Assembly: GCA_023250955.1 (NCBI GenBank)
Contig: JAHEZQ010000019.1
Location: 1-64,000, forward strand
Length of the DNA stretch: 64,000 nucleotides
Source: Melioribacter sp.
GTDB lineage: Bacteria; Bacteroidota; Ignavibacteria; Ignavibacteriales; Melioribacteraceae
Reading direction: 5' to 3'
Translations under genes and position numbers: made by a program
Shown: positions 20,411-31,062 of the stretch, piece after piece
Position numbering within the stretch: the stretch's first letter is position 1
Layout: each line of letters opens with the position of its first letter
The notes under the pieces: generated by a model
Seen by the model: only the letters and a program-made list of their open reading frames with translations
Told to the model about the DNA's origin: nothing
Database searches by the model: none

Positions 20411-21861
20411 AAGGTGGTGGCACAATTCCAGCATGGGCATTAGGAATGTCGATTTTAGCAACAATAATAAGCAGTGTAACATTTCTTGCTTATCCGGGTG
20501 CAGCATATAAATCTAATTGGATTTTACTTGTGCAAGGATTGATGGTTCCCGTAGTTCTGTTAAGTATTGTATGGTTCATTGTTCCCCTATACCGCGATGT
20601 GATTGGATTGAGTGCTTATGAATATTTCGAAAAAAGATTTGGTGTTGTTGCGCGTCTTTATAGTTCTGTTGGTTTTATTCTTGCACACTTTTCAAAAATG
20701 GGGACTGTTTTTTTCCTACTAGCTGTTGCCCTCTCGAGCATGATGGGTGTAAACACTTATTTAATTCTTTGGGTACTTGGGATATCAATTATAACTCTTA
20801 CCTTATTGGGTGGAATCGAAGCTGTAATTTGGCTAGATGTATTCCAGGGATTCATGTTTATTGTTGGAGGTCTTCTCACATTAGGAATTTTATTATTTGT
20901 TCCTGCCGGTGGTCCTACTGCTGTGCTTAAAATTGCTTATGAAAATAATAAAATGGGTTTTGGTCCTTATGATCTCGATTTTACAAAATTAACATTCATT
21001 GTACTGGTTCTGAATGGAATTTTCTATGCAATTCAAAAGTATGGGACTGATCAAACAATTATTCAACGGTATCTCGTTGCAAAATCAGATAAAGCCGCAA
21101 TCAAAGCATCTCTTATTGGAGTTCTATTATGTATTCCAGTCTGGGCAATGTTTATGTTCATCGGAACATGTTTATTCTCATATTATAAAATAACAGGCGC
21201 ATCACTTCCGGCAAATATTAAAGCCGATGCTGTATTCCCATATTTTATCGTAAACGAAATGCCAATCGGTATTATTGGACTTGTAATTTCTGCTCTTATA
21301 GCAGCTGCTGTCTCAACCTTAGATGCCGATATGAATTGTTTAGCTGCAATTGGAGTTGAAGATTATTATTGCAGGATTAAAAAAAATACTACAGATAAAC
21401 AAAAATTAACGATGGGAAAAATATTTGTAGTTTTTTCCGGATTAGGAGCTCTTGGTATTGCCACCATTTATATTGAATCAGGGGGAGAAGGTGTTTTGGG
21501 AATAATCTTTGGATTGTATGCAATTTTTTCTGCAGGTATAGCCGGACTTTTTCTACTTGGAATATTTAGTAAAAGAGCTAACAAACAAGGTCTATATATA
21601 GGAATGGCGACTTGTGTTTTATTTACTGCATATGCTTTACTTACATCGATGAAAGTTGATTTTGGAAATGGGCCAACATTAATACTAGATCTCGGAAAAT
21701 TTAATTTTACCCATCATGATTATATGCTAGGTGTCTATAGCCATGTTATTTTGTTCGGAGTTGGTTGGGCTGCAAGTTTTTTATTTCCTAAAAGAGAAAT
21801 TGATAAAAATCTAACGATCTATTCGTATATCGAGAAAAGAAAACAGGGAGAAGTAAGATGA
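20293..21861 (+). CDS. Sodium:solute symporter (SSS/SLC5-like), second copy
   Basis: STNKYFKGGGTIPAWALGMSILATIISSVTFLAYPGAAY; KYGTDQTIIQRYLVAKSDKAA; ALIAAAVSTLDADMN. Confidence 0.9.
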   Translation: MQSQTLHWVDYTIIITILVASVGFGGYFANRQKSTNKYFKGGGTIPAWALGMSILATIISSVTFLAYPGAAYKSNWILLVQGLMVPVVLLSIVWFIVPLYRDVIGLSAYEYFEKRFGVVARLYSSVGFILAHFSKMGTVFFLLAVALSSMMGVNTYLILWVLGISIITLTLLGGIEAVIWLDVFQGFMFIVGGLLTLGILLFVPAGGPTAVLKIAYENNKMGFGPYDLDFTKLTFIVLVLNGIFYAIQKYGTDQTIIQRYLVAKSDKAAIKASLIGVLLCIPVWAMFMFIGTCLFSYYKITGASLPANIKADAVFPYFIVNEMPIGIIGLVISALIAAAVSTLDADMNCLAAIGVEDYYCRIKKNTTDKQKLTMGKIFVVFSGLGALGIATIYIESGGEGVLGIIFGLYAIFSAGIAGLFLLGIFSKRANKQGLYIGMATCVLFTAYALLTSMKVDFGNGPTLILDLGKFNFTHHDYMLGVYSHVILFGVGWAASFLFPKREIDKNLTIYSYIEKRKQGEVR

Positions 21862-22730
21862 TTCACAGATATTATAAAGAAGGTCGAAAATTAGACGTTG
21901 CCGGATTAAATCAAATAACTGTATTGATAGATAGGAGCGAAACAGAATCAACCGAAGTTGGATTAAATGAATGGAAACCGAATCTTATTGGACCACCACA
22001 CTTGCATCGTGATAAAGATCAGATTTTTTATTTCACTTCAGGTATTGGACTTGTAAAAATAGGTGAGGATGAATATAAAGTGAGTGAGAGATGTATAGCA
22101 TATATCCCTGCTGGTAACGTACATAGGACGATTAATAAAAATGATCAACCTTTAACATATCTATTATTCAATATTTTCAATGACGGTGGCAAAGAAGGAC
22201 ACAAATCATTTGCAGAACATATCGAAAATGTGAAGATGACAAGGAAGCAACAAGCTGAAACAGGCAAAGCTGATGTTGAAAATATATCTATAGATTTTGA
22301 AATAAAAAAAGCAAAATTTTTCAATAACCCAGGAGAAGGTATACGCTTTGACTTCGGTTCTAACGCAACAATCTTATTACTTGATCGTAAAGAAACGAAT
22401 AGATGTGAGTTGACTTTAGTTTCATGGCCAGCTGGAAATAAAGGAGCTCTTGTTGCCCACAAGGAAAAAGAACAAATATTTTTTGTTCTTAATGGAAGTG
22501 GGTGGGTTACAATTGGAAATGAAACTGAAGAAGTAAAACCGGGGGAACTAATTTTTGTCCCCAGAAATACTCCGCACACTACTGAAGCTGGGACTGAAGA
22601 TCTTACCTATTTGTGCATGAACGGATTGTCCGGTGAAATTAAGGATTTATCATTCCATGAAATGTTTAATCGAGTGTCTTCCGCAAGAATTGAAAGGTGG
22701 AAATCTGGGAATAAGACTATTGGTGAATGA
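21858..22730 (+). CDS. Two-cupin-domain protein
   Basis: Two cupin repeats: PPHLHRDKDQIFYFTSGIGLVKIGEDEYKVSERCIAYIPAGNVHRTIN and ALVAHKEKEQIFFVLNGSGWVTIGNETEEVKPGELIFVPRNTPHTTE. Confidence 0.8.
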   Translation: MIHRYYKEGRKLDVAGLNQITVLIDRSETESTEVGLNEWKPNLIGPPHLHRDKDQIFYFTSGIGLVKIGEDEYKVSERCIAYIPAGNVHRTINKNDQPLTYLLFNIFNDGGKEGHKSFAEHIENVKMTRKQQAETGKADVENISIDFEIKKAKFFNNPGEGIRFDFGSNATILLLDRKETNRCELTLVSWPAGNKGALVAHKEKEQIFFVLNGSGWVTIGNETEEVKPGELIFVPRNTPHTTEAGTEDLTYLCMNGLSGEIKDLSFHEMFNRVSSARIERWKSGNKTIGE

Positions 22731-22781
22731 ATGAACTCAACTGTTTTTTTATAACTACTAAATAAAAAATACTATCAAACC

Positions 22782-25766
22782 ATGCTTGGGAAAAAAACAC
22801 TACTGTTGAAAATTTTCTTTTTATTCCTTTCTAACAATCTTTTCTTCAATACAGTAGCGCAAACAATTAGTCTAAATGGATTATGGGAAACCGGGAACGA
22901 TAGAAATTATACACGTTCAGTGATAGTACCAAGCATAAGTGAAAATCCGAAAGAGATGAACTCTGGAAGTTTGTGGTTTCGGAAAATTGTAACACTTCCC
23001 GAAGGTCAGTGGCAATTCGCAACGTTAATATTGAGGGGTGCAAGATTTTGCCCAAAAATTTATGTAAATAATATTTTGGTCTCAGAGCATGATGGGGGGA
23101 TGGCACTGACAGTTCATTTTCTCAATCACAAAGATATAACTCCGGGTAAAACAGTAACACTCGAAATCGAATTACAATCGCTCAAGAATGTGCTGGTCAC
23201 AGATGCATCGTATATTCCGGTTGCGGATCAATGGCGCTCAAACATCTCTTCTTGTATTTGGGATGATGTTGTTTTACAGTTGCACAGAGATTTTCGAATT
23301 GAAAAAATAATTCCATTTACTGATTTCAAAAAGAAAAATGTAAGCGTCCACTATGCATTACAAAAAATAGGAGAGTTACCTTTACCGATTTTCGGAAAAG
23401 TTGAATTGGTGGATAAAACGAATCAAATCATTTTCAAGAAAGAAACAATAATTGATTCGTTAAAAGGAGTCATTAATTTTTCATTAGATAAAAATATTAA
23501 AACTTGGTCTCCGGAAAATCCAAACCTCTATAAACTTAGGTTTTCTGTTTTTACTTTACAATCATTAATTGATAGCAAAGAAATATCATTTGGTCTCAAA
23601 GATTTCCATGTTGAGGAAAAACAGTTCCTACTCAATAATAAAAAATATAAATTACGTGCGGGTACCGTTGTTTGGCACCGGTGGGTTCGCGATGATGAAG
23701 GAAGAGAATTAGCTTATGATACAACCTGGTTTAAAAATAATGTTATAAACAGATTGAAAAAGCATGGCGCCAATGCAATCAGGTTCCATCTTGGCAATCC
23801 ACCCGAAAGATTTTTAGACTTATGCGACAAATATGGATTGTTGGTTCAATGCGAATGGTCTTTCTTCCATGGGCTTCCTGCCTCGGAAGAAAGTTTAACG
23901 AATCAATGGCGAAACTGGTTTGACCTTGCCATGCTGCATCCATCAATTGCAATTATTCATCCTTATAATGAAACAGCTACCAAACAATTAAAAACCGCAT
24001 GGGCTGTTTTAGATAAACTAACTTTCGATTATCCACCAATTGTATTAGAAGATAGAGATGTAATTCACATTCACAAATACTGGTGGAGTCTTTTTGAAAA
24101 TTTAGGGTTGTACTATGACAGTTATAAACAATTTGATAAAGCAATCATGGTGGACGAGTTTGGCGGTAATTATCTTGATGGAAACTATAATGCCGGAGGT
24201 TACCCTACAACTAAAGCAGCTTTTTTAAGATTCCTCGGCAGAAATAATAACGCAGAGCAAAGAATACATCATCAAAATATTTCCAACTCAAAAGTTGCAG
24301 AATATTGGAGGCGTATTGGAGCTGCCGGCTTTTCACCATTTACAATTTTAGCAAGTTATGAAGACGGCAATCATTGGTTTGCTGGAAAGCTTAAAGCTGG
24401 CAATCCAAAACCGGTTTGGGATGCTCTAACTGCTGCGTGGTCCCCAATCTCTCTGAGTATTGAAATGTGGGATAGAAATTTTTTGCCCGATCAAAAAATA
24501 ATCTTACCTGTTTATTTCTTTAATGATACAGATAAGAATAAAATTCTTGAAGCAAAAGTTGCAATCGTTGATAAAGAAAAAAATGTGATAGAGGAAATTT
24601 CGGTATCAATTCCTGTCGCTGCAACTTCGTACAAAATAAAGAAAATAAATATGAAGACGCCTTCGTTTACTGGTGAATATTTTTTCCGTGCGCAATTAAC
24701 AAATCCTTCTAAAGAAATAAAATATCCGGTTATTTCGGAAAGTGAGTTTCGTACTTTGAGAGCCATTATTCCAGAAAAAATAAAAAACAAAATTGTCGGA
24801 GTTTTCGAAGATGAAAAAGAGCTTTGCGATTTACTAATTAGCCGCGGAATTAAAATTACTGATGCAAATAATCCCAAAGCAGAAATAATAATCACTTCAA
24901 CAACTACATGGAATAAGATCACTGCACGTGATAATCCGACTATTCAAACGATTGAAAAATTTGTTAAACAAGGAAAACATGTTCTACTTCTTGATATAGG
25001 ACCCAAATTTTTAGGACCTTCATATCCTTCCGATACAACAAAAATAAATTTCCTACAAGGTGCACCGAAAGTTTCCGGAACAGTTCTGCATACTGTGGAT
25101 TTTCTATTAGGGACAAAATTAGTATTCGAAAATATGTCAGAGCCGGAAAGTCATATTCATGCCTCATCTTTTGGTTATAGATTATGGGATAACTTAAAAC
25201 CAAACTACACTTGGTTATGGAATGGTTTACGCGGAGGGATAATTGTCCCGGCGGTTAAAATGGAAATTCATGGAATTCAAAAGAATACATTTCTTAATTA
25301 TTGGGAAATGCGTGGCGCCGACACTACAAAAATAATTTTAGGAAATTATTACGCTTACGAACTTGAAGGTTACTGCAGTTTCTCATCGCTTAGTAAAGAT
25401 AAAGCGGTGCAAGATAGTTTACGTAAAAAAGTAAAATTTATTGTAGAAGATGCACCGTCGCTCGCTTCCTCGATGGATCCAAATTCGGAAATTAAAATTA
25501 TTGATTTACATTCAGAGTTGTTGGAGTGCGGTAAGTCCCAAGCAGTAAAATATATCCCTCTTGTTAATTGTGGAATAGGTTTAAGTAAAGCTCCTGTTGT
25601 TTTAATCAATTTCGGTAACGATAAAGGTAAAGTAATATTATCTCAATTATTAACCTCTGGAAGATTGGCTAATAATGTTAAGAATTCAAATTTGTATGCA
25701 ATACGTCATGATGAGGTTGCTGTTCAAATGGTATTGAACATGTTAAGATTTCTTGTCGAAGAATAA
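22782..25766 (+). CDS. Glycoside hydrolase family 2-like protein
   Basis: N-terminal jelly-roll (SLNGLWETGNDRNYTRSVIVPS...LWFRKIVTLP); TWSPENPNLYKLRFSVF; GFGLKDFHVE-like segment; barrel NRLKKHGANAIRFHLGNPPERFLDLCDKYGLLVQCEWSF, MVDEFGGNYLDG. Confidence 0.75.
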   Translation: MLGKKTLLLKIFFLFLSNNLFFNTVAQTISLNGLWETGNDRNYTRSVIVPSISENPKEMNSGSLWFRKIVTLPEGQWQFATLILRGARFCPKIYVNNILVSEHDGGMALTVHFLNHKDITPGKTVTLEIELQSLKNVLVTDASYIPVADQWRSNISSCIWDDVVLQLHRDFRIEKIIPFTDFKKKNVSVHYALQKIGELPLPIFGKVELVDKTNQIIFKKETIIDSLKGVINFSLDKNIKTWSPENPNLYKLRFSVFTLQSLIDSKEISFGLKDFHVEEKQFLLNNKKYKLRAGTVVWHRWVRDDEGRELAYDTTWFKNNVINRLKKHGANAIRFHLGNPPERFLDLCDKYGLLVQCEWSFFHGLPASEESLTNQWRNWFDLAMLHPSIAIIHPYNETATKQLKTAWAVLDKLTFDYPPIVLEDRDVIHIHKYWWSLFENLGLYYDSYKQFDKAIMVDEFGGNYLDGNYNAGGYPTTKAAFLRFLGRNNNAEQRIHHQNISNSKVAEYWRRIGAAGFSPFTILASYEDGNHWFAGKLKAGNPKPVWDALTAAWSPISLSIEMWDRNFLPDQKIILPVYFFNDTDKNKILEAKVAIVDKEKNVIEEISVSIPVAATSYKIKKINMKTPSFTGEYFFRAQLTNPSKEIKYPVISESEFRTLRAIIPEKIKNKIVGVFEDEKELCDLLISRGIKITDANNPKAEIIITSTTTWNKITARDNPTIQTIEKFVKQGKHVLLLDIGPKFLGPSYPSDTTKINFLQGAPKVSGTVLHTVDFLLGTKLVFENMSEPESHIHASSFGYRLWDNLKPNYTWLWNGLRGGIIVPAVKMEIHGIQKNTFLNYWEMRGADTTKIILGNYYAYELEGYCSFSSLSKDKAVQDSLRKKVKFIVEDAPSLASSMDPNSEIKIIDLHSELLECGKSQAVKYIPLVNCGIGLSKAPVVLINFGNDKGKVILSQLLTSGRLANNVKNSNLYAIRHDEVAVQMVLNMLRFLVEE

Positions 25767-25863
25767 GCAGAATAATGAATGATTACTATGATTATCCAGA
25801 CTCAAAATATAATCGACATTTGGATTAGCATACTTGCAAAGGATTCTCAATTAGAGAAAAATC

Positions 25864-27432
25864 ATGGAAAAAATAACTAGAAGAGAATTTCATAAAAAAA
25901 TAGTTGCAGGAGTTGCAGGAATTGCTGCAACGAGTTCAGGTATTCTTCCTCTTTACGGAATGACTCAAAATTTTCCCGATGGAAAGAAACCAAATTTTGT
26001 TTTTATTACATCCGATCAGCATAATGCTAAATACGCAGGCTACGCGGGACATCCATTTATTAAAACTCCCAATCTTGATAAAATTGCAAAGAAAGGTGTT
26101 GTCTTTGCAAATAATTACACTGGTAATCCGGTGTGCGTGCCAGGAAGAAGTTGTATGATGACGGGTATGTATGCATCAGATGTAAATTCATTTTGCAACT
26201 CAACCGTGTACGACGGTTCCTATTCAACATGGGGTAAACGATTAAAAGATGCGGGTTATTATTGTTGGGCGACAGGCAAACAAGATTTGAATCCTAAATT
26301 TGATATGGGATTTGTTGAGAGCAACGTTGATCACGGGCATGCAAAAAATCCTGATATAACTTCTTTGTTTAGAAGGCCATGTATTTTCAGGGTCGGAGAA
26401 AGAGAAGAGTTAGACGGTAAATTAAGAACTAAACGAAACAACGATGTAGAAGATAAAGATAACGGGCTCAATTTTATTAAAAATGAATCTACACAACTAA
26501 ATAAACCTTGGGTTTGCTATGTGGGATTTCATATGCCGCATCCGGCTTTTGTTGGACTGAAAGAATACTATGACTATTACCTGCCAAAAGTTGAAATACC
26601 GAATGTGACAATTGATGAATTAGAAAAATTACCGCTGCCATATCAAGAGCTTAGAAATTTTAAGCGAATATCAACACCACTTCCCGAAGAGAGAATAAAA
26701 AGAATTATTGCTGCGTACTTTTCAATGATTACCGAACTGGACGAGTATATTGGTGATCTTTACAAAGCGTTGGAAGATTCGGGACAAATAGAGAATACAT
26801 ATTTTATTTATACCTCCGATCATGGTGAATCTTTGGGCGAACATGGATTGTGGCATAAGAATAATCTTTTTGATGTTGCTTCGAGGGTTCCGCTTGTAAT
26901 GACAGGTCCGCACTTGCCGCAAGGGAAAGTAATTACAGAACCTATTAGTCATGTTGATTTGGTTGCATCAATGATTGAACTGGCTGGGATTAAAAACGCG
27001 CAGCAATTAAGAGGTACATCACTACTATCGTTGATTAAAGGTCATAAAAGCAAAGCGCCGGAATTTGTTTATAGCGAGTCGCATTCAGAAGGAAATCCCA
27101 CAGGTTCATGTATGATAAGAAAAGGGGATTGGAAGCTCATTCATTTTTCTTACTACGGCGATGCTCTCTTTAATATGAAAGAGGATCCGGATGAAAAAAA
27201 TAATTTAATCGATGATCCAAGCTACAAGGAAGTTGCTAATGGTTTGATGAAACTTCTTTACAGCAAAGTTGATCCAGAGGAGATCACCGAACGCGCTTTC
27301 AAATTGCAGGAAGATATGCTGCAAAAATTTGTGAATGAGACAAGCGAAGAAGGATTATTTAAAATGTTCAAGGGAAGATTAGGCGAAGGACAATCGAGAG
27401 TAATAATTGGGAAACTAAAGGGCAGAAAATAA
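25864..27432 (+). CDS. Sulfatase (type I, Cys-type), Tat signal
   Basis: Twin-arginine-like start ITRREFHKKIVAGVAG; FVFITSDQHNAKYAGYAGHPFIKTPNLDKIA; CVPGRSCMMTG (C-x-P-x-R formylglycine motif); YTSDHGESLGEHGLWHKNNLFD. Confidence 0.92.
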   Translation: MEKITRREFHKKIVAGVAGIAATSSGILPLYGMTQNFPDGKKPNFVFITSDQHNAKYAGYAGHPFIKTPNLDKIAKKGVVFANNYTGNPVCVPGRSCMMTGMYASDVNSFCNSTVYDGSYSTWGKRLKDAGYYCWATGKQDLNPKFDMGFVESNVDHGHAKNPDITSLFRRPCIFRVGEREELDGKLRTKRNNDVEDKDNGLNFIKNESTQLNKPWVCYVGFHMPHPAFVGLKEYYDYYLPKVEIPNVTIDELEKLPLPYQELRNFKRISTPLPEERIKRIIAAYFSMITELDEYIGDLYKALEDSGQIENTYFIYTSDHGESLGEHGLWHKNNLFDVASRVPLVMTGPHLPQGKVITEPISHVDLVASMIELAGIKNAQQLRGTSLLSLIKGHKSKAPEFVYSESHSEGNPTGSCMIRKGDWKLIHFSYYGDALFNMKEDPDEKNNLIDDPSYKEVANGLMKLLYSKVDPEEITERAFKLQEDMLQKFVNETSEEGLFKMFKGRLGEGQSRVIIGKLKGRK

Positions 27433-27461
27433 ATTTTTGATGATGTATCTAAAATTTTATA

Positions 27462-28913
27462 ATGGAAAAAACAAATATGCAAAAAATGAAAAACGATGAA
27501 AATCGGGATGAAATTTCCAGAAGAGAATTTTTAGGAAAATCAGCCATGGGAATCGGCGGCGCTGTTTTGGGTTCAATGTGGCTCCCCAATATCGGTTTAA
27601 GCGAAAATGCATTAAAGAAATTAGCCGGATCCAAACCGAATATTCTAATAATGGTTGCAGATGATCAAGGGTGGCGTGATGTTGGCTTTCATGATTCGGA
27701 AATAAAAACTCCAACTCTCGATAAACTTGCAAAAGAAAACGTTCAGCTGAATCAATTTTATGTATGTCCAACTTGCTCTCCAACAAGAGCTTCTCTCTTG
27801 ACTGGAAAATTCGCAAGTCGGTTTGGAATTCTTGGACCTATAGGGGGTAAAAGTACTCAATCATTACCTATGAATGTTCCTAATATTGCAAACGTATTGA
27901 AGCAAAACGGGTACGCAACAGCTCTAACGGGTAAATGGCATTTGGGGCTTACCTTAGAAACCGGCCCAAATCATTATGGATTTGATTATACATATGGTTA
28001 CTTGCACGGTCAAATCGATCAATACAAACATGTCTATAAGTTGAATGACAGAACATGGCATAGAAACGGAGCTTTCGTTGATGAAAAAGGGCACGCTACT
28101 GATCTTATCACAAACGAGGCTGTGAAATATCTGACCGAGATCAGAGATAAATCAAAACCGTTTTTCCTGGAAGTAACATTCAGCGTACCACATTATCCTT
28201 TGCAGGAAGAAAATAAATGGGTTAATCCCTACAAGGAAACAATCAAGAACGATTCCCGCAGAATGTTTGCCGCGTCAGTTGCCCACATGGATTTTTCAAT
28301 CAACAAAATCCTTGAGACGCTTAAGCAAGAAAAAATAGAAAGTAATACGATAGTAATTTTTTTAAGCGATAACGGGGCACAAGAAAATTGGTTTCCAGGT
28401 AAAGAGGAATACAATGGTGAGCTTGGGCCAAATGATGTTTTAGGTAACAACCGTCCACTACGCGATTGGAAAACTTCTTTATATGAAGGAGGTATTAGAG
28501 TACCCGCAATTGTAAGCTGGCCCGGAAAGCTGACTTCAAAAAAGATAGAGGAAGTTGTAAGCGTTACCGACATACTCCCGACTATTGCTTTTTTAACCGG
28601 TGCAAGAATTTCATCGGAAGTGAATCTTGACGGAAAAAATATTTGGTCTGCTATTACCAACGATGAATCAACCGGAGTTAGAGAAATTTATGGAAGAACA
28701 AAAAAGCAGTTGGCACTACGTTTTGGTAATTGGAAACTGATTCATAATGGAAAAACTCTCGATAAAGGGACTGATGAATTATATAATTTGAAAGACGATC
28801 CGTATGAAAAAAATGATGTATCGAAAGATCACATGAATATGTTAAAAGATTTACTTGAACGGATGAAGAAACAAACGCAGTCTGATGTAATTGTAGATAC
28901 ACCGGATGAATAG
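27462..28913 (+). CDS. Sulfatase (type I, Cys-type), Tat signal
   Basis: SRREFLGKSAMGIGGAV; NILIMVADDQGWRDVGFH; CPTCSPTRASLLTGKF (CSPTR motif); ALTGKWHLG. Confidence 0.93.
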   Translation: MEKTNMQKMKNDENRDEISRREFLGKSAMGIGGAVLGSMWLPNIGLSENALKKLAGSKPNILIMVADDQGWRDVGFHDSEIKTPTLDKLAKENVQLNQFYVCPTCSPTRASLLTGKFASRFGILGPIGGKSTQSLPMNVPNIANVLKQNGYATALTGKWHLGLTLETGPNHYGFDYTYGYLHGQIDQYKHVYKLNDRTWHRNGAFVDEKGHATDLITNEAVKYLTEIRDKSKPFFLEVTFSVPHYPLQEENKWVNPYKETIKNDSRRMFAASVAHMDFSINKILETLKQEKIESNTIVIFLSDNGAQENWFPGKEEYNGELGPNDVLGNNRPLRDWKTSLYEGGIRVPAIVSWPGKLTSKKIEEVVSVTDILPTIAFLTGARISSEVNLDGKNIWSAITNDESTGVREIYGRTKKQLALRFGNWKLIHNGKTLDKGTDELYNLKDDPYEKNDVSKDHMNMLKDLLERMKKQTQSDVIVDTPDE

Positions 28914-28951
28914 CTTGAAACAATAATTAAGGATTAATAAAGAGATCTATA

Positions 28952-31015
28952 ATGTCAAACTCAAAACTAAAAACCGGGTACATTACATTAATTTTATTAT
29001 CTGTTTTGTTCTTCGGCAATAGACATGAGGATAAAAAACTTTTATTCCTTGATGATTTTAAATATTTAAAACCTCAGATGATCTCCAGTGATGTGATAGG
29101 TGCTTATTCTGAGTATCATAATATAGCAGCCACAGAGCCTAAAGGTAATTGGATTGTTTCAAGTTTCAGAAGCGACGGTTCACAACGCGCCTGGAGAGTA
29201 ATAGTTGAAAACGGACAACATATTATGCATCAAGTATATACTTCTTCTAAAGCCGAGCTTCTATATACACATCCTATACTAATTGCTGGTGATTCTCTTT
29301 GGAATGATTACTCGGTGGATGTTCAATTTTCACCGGAATCGAAGGGTGAACAAAGCGGATTCTTATTTAGATATCATAACGATAGATGCTATTACTTTTT
29401 TGGTGTACTTAAGGATAAAGTAATTCTAAAAAAAGTTAATCATGCCGAGGCTTACCGAACAGCCAGTGAAAAAATCCTTGCTGAAACAAAGACAAACTGG
29501 AAACCGGGTGAGTTGCTTACAGCCACAGTTACTGTAAAGGGCAATCATATAGCGGCTCAATTGAACAACGGAACTTTACTTGAAACGGAAGATGCTACAT
29601 TCTCAAAAGGTAAAATTGGATTAATGTCGGATGTTCCAACAAAATATTACAGTGTTAAGGTAACAACCAGTGAATCTGCTTTCAATGATTATCAAAGAAG
29701 AAAGGCAGCTTACAGTAACGAGATTGCAAAACTTAGAACTGCAAATCCAAAGCCCGTTCTTTGGAAAAAATTTACAACTGAAAATTACGGCGCACCAAGA
29801 AGTCTGAGATTCGGTGACTTAGACGGTGATGGTCAGATGGATATTTTAATCGGTCAAGTATTGAACCATGGTCCGAAAGACCGTAATAGTGAAGTTGGTT
29901 GTTTAACCGCAGTAAATCTTGATGGAAAAATTTTGTGGCAGGTTGGAACTGCTGATCTTTGGAATGAAAAGGTAACATGTGATGTGGCATTCCAGATTTA
30001 TGATATCGACACAGATGGGAAGAACGAAGTAATTTATTGCAAAGATATGGAATTGATAATTGCTGAAGGAGCAACCGGCAAAGCAAAAATTAAAATTCCA
30101 ACACCAGTCAATGAATCTGCCCCACCTCGAAATTTAACACCTAGAATAATGGGCGATGCTATTTATATCCTCAATATAAGAGGATTAAAATATCCTCAGG
30201 ATATCCTTCTAAAAGACCGTTATGAAAATTTTTATATCTATAATAACAAACTGGAGTTGATGTGGAGGGGAACTTGCAATACAGGACATTACCCTTATGC
30301 CTGGGATTTTGATGGAGATGGCAAAGACGAGATTGCAATTGGTTATTCTCTTTATGATGATGATGGAAAACAAATATTTTCTTTGGACAAACAACTAGAT
30401 GATCATGCCGACGGTGTGGCGATTATTAAATTACGAAATGATCTACCGTATGTAATTATGAATGCCGCGAGCGATGAAGGATTAGTTTTTTATGATATGA
30501 AAGGAAATTTATTAAAGCATTATTTCATAGGACACGTTCAAAATCCTGCGATAGCTAATCTGAGAAATGATTTACCAGGTCTTGAAACTGTAACAGTAAA
30601 CTTTTGGGGTAACCAGGGAATTGTTCACATGATTAATTCTGATATGGAAATATATCATGACTTTGAACCGTTCCAGCAAGGCAGTCCAATGCTACCTATT
30701 AATTGGACAGGAAAAGATGAGGAGCTTCTGGTTCTTTCTGCCGATGCAAACTACGGGGGTATGATTGATGGATGGGGAAGAACCGTAGTTACATTTCCTG
30801 CTGACGGACATCCAGATTTGTGTTATGCGGTAATGGATATTACCAGTGATTGTAGAGATGAGGTAGTTGTCTGGGATACTCAAGAAGTTTGGATTTATAC
30901 ACAAGACGACAATCCAAAAGTAAGAAAATTGTATAAGCCTCAGAGAAATGCTCTTTATAATTTTTCAAATTATTCTACTGCGGTATCGCTGCCTGGATGG
31001 TCGGAAAAGAAATAA
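28952..31015 (+). CDS. Secreted FG-GAP/VCBS beta-propeller protein with N-terminal concanavalin-like domain (paralog 1)
   Basis: LRFGDLDGDGQMDILIGQV, YDIDTDGKNEVIYC, WDFDGDGKDEIAIGYSLYDDDG; C-terminal KLYKPQRNALYNFSNYSTAVSLPGWSE. Confidence 0.7.
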   Translation: MSNSKLKTGYITLILLSVLFFGNRHEDKKLLFLDDFKYLKPQMISSDVIGAYSEYHNIAATEPKGNWIVSSFRSDGSQRAWRVIVENGQHIMHQVYTSSKAELLYTHPILIAGDSLWNDYSVDVQFSPESKGEQSGFLFRYHNDRCYYFFGVLKDKVILKKVNHAEAYRTASEKILAETKTNWKPGELLTATVTVKGNHIAAQLNNGTLLETEDATFSKGKIGLMSDVPTKYYSVKVTTSESAFNDYQRRKAAYSNEIAKLRTANPKPVLWKKFTTENYGAPRSLRFGDLDGDGQMDILIGQVLNHGPKDRNSEVGCLTAVNLDGKILWQVGTADLWNEKVTCDVAFQIYDIDTDGKNEVIYCKDMELIIAEGATGKAKIKIPTPVNESAPPRNLTPRIMGDAIYILNIRGLKYPQDILLKDRYENFYIYNNKLELMWRGTCNTGHYPYAWDFDGDGKDEIAIGYSLYDDDGKQIFSLDKQLDDHADGVAIIKLRNDLPYVIMNAASDEGLVFYDMKGNLLKHYFIGHVQNPAIANLRNDLPGLETVTVNFWGNQGIVHMINSDMEIYHDFEPFQQGSPMLPINWTGKDEELLVLSADANYGGMIDGWGRTVVTFPADGHPDLCYAVMDITSDCRDEVVVWDTQEVWIYTQDDNPKVRKLYKPQRNALYNFSNYSTAVSLPGWSEKK

Positions 31016-31062
31016 ATATTCTATTGTACAAATATTTTCAATTTAGTTATTCAAAAGGAGAG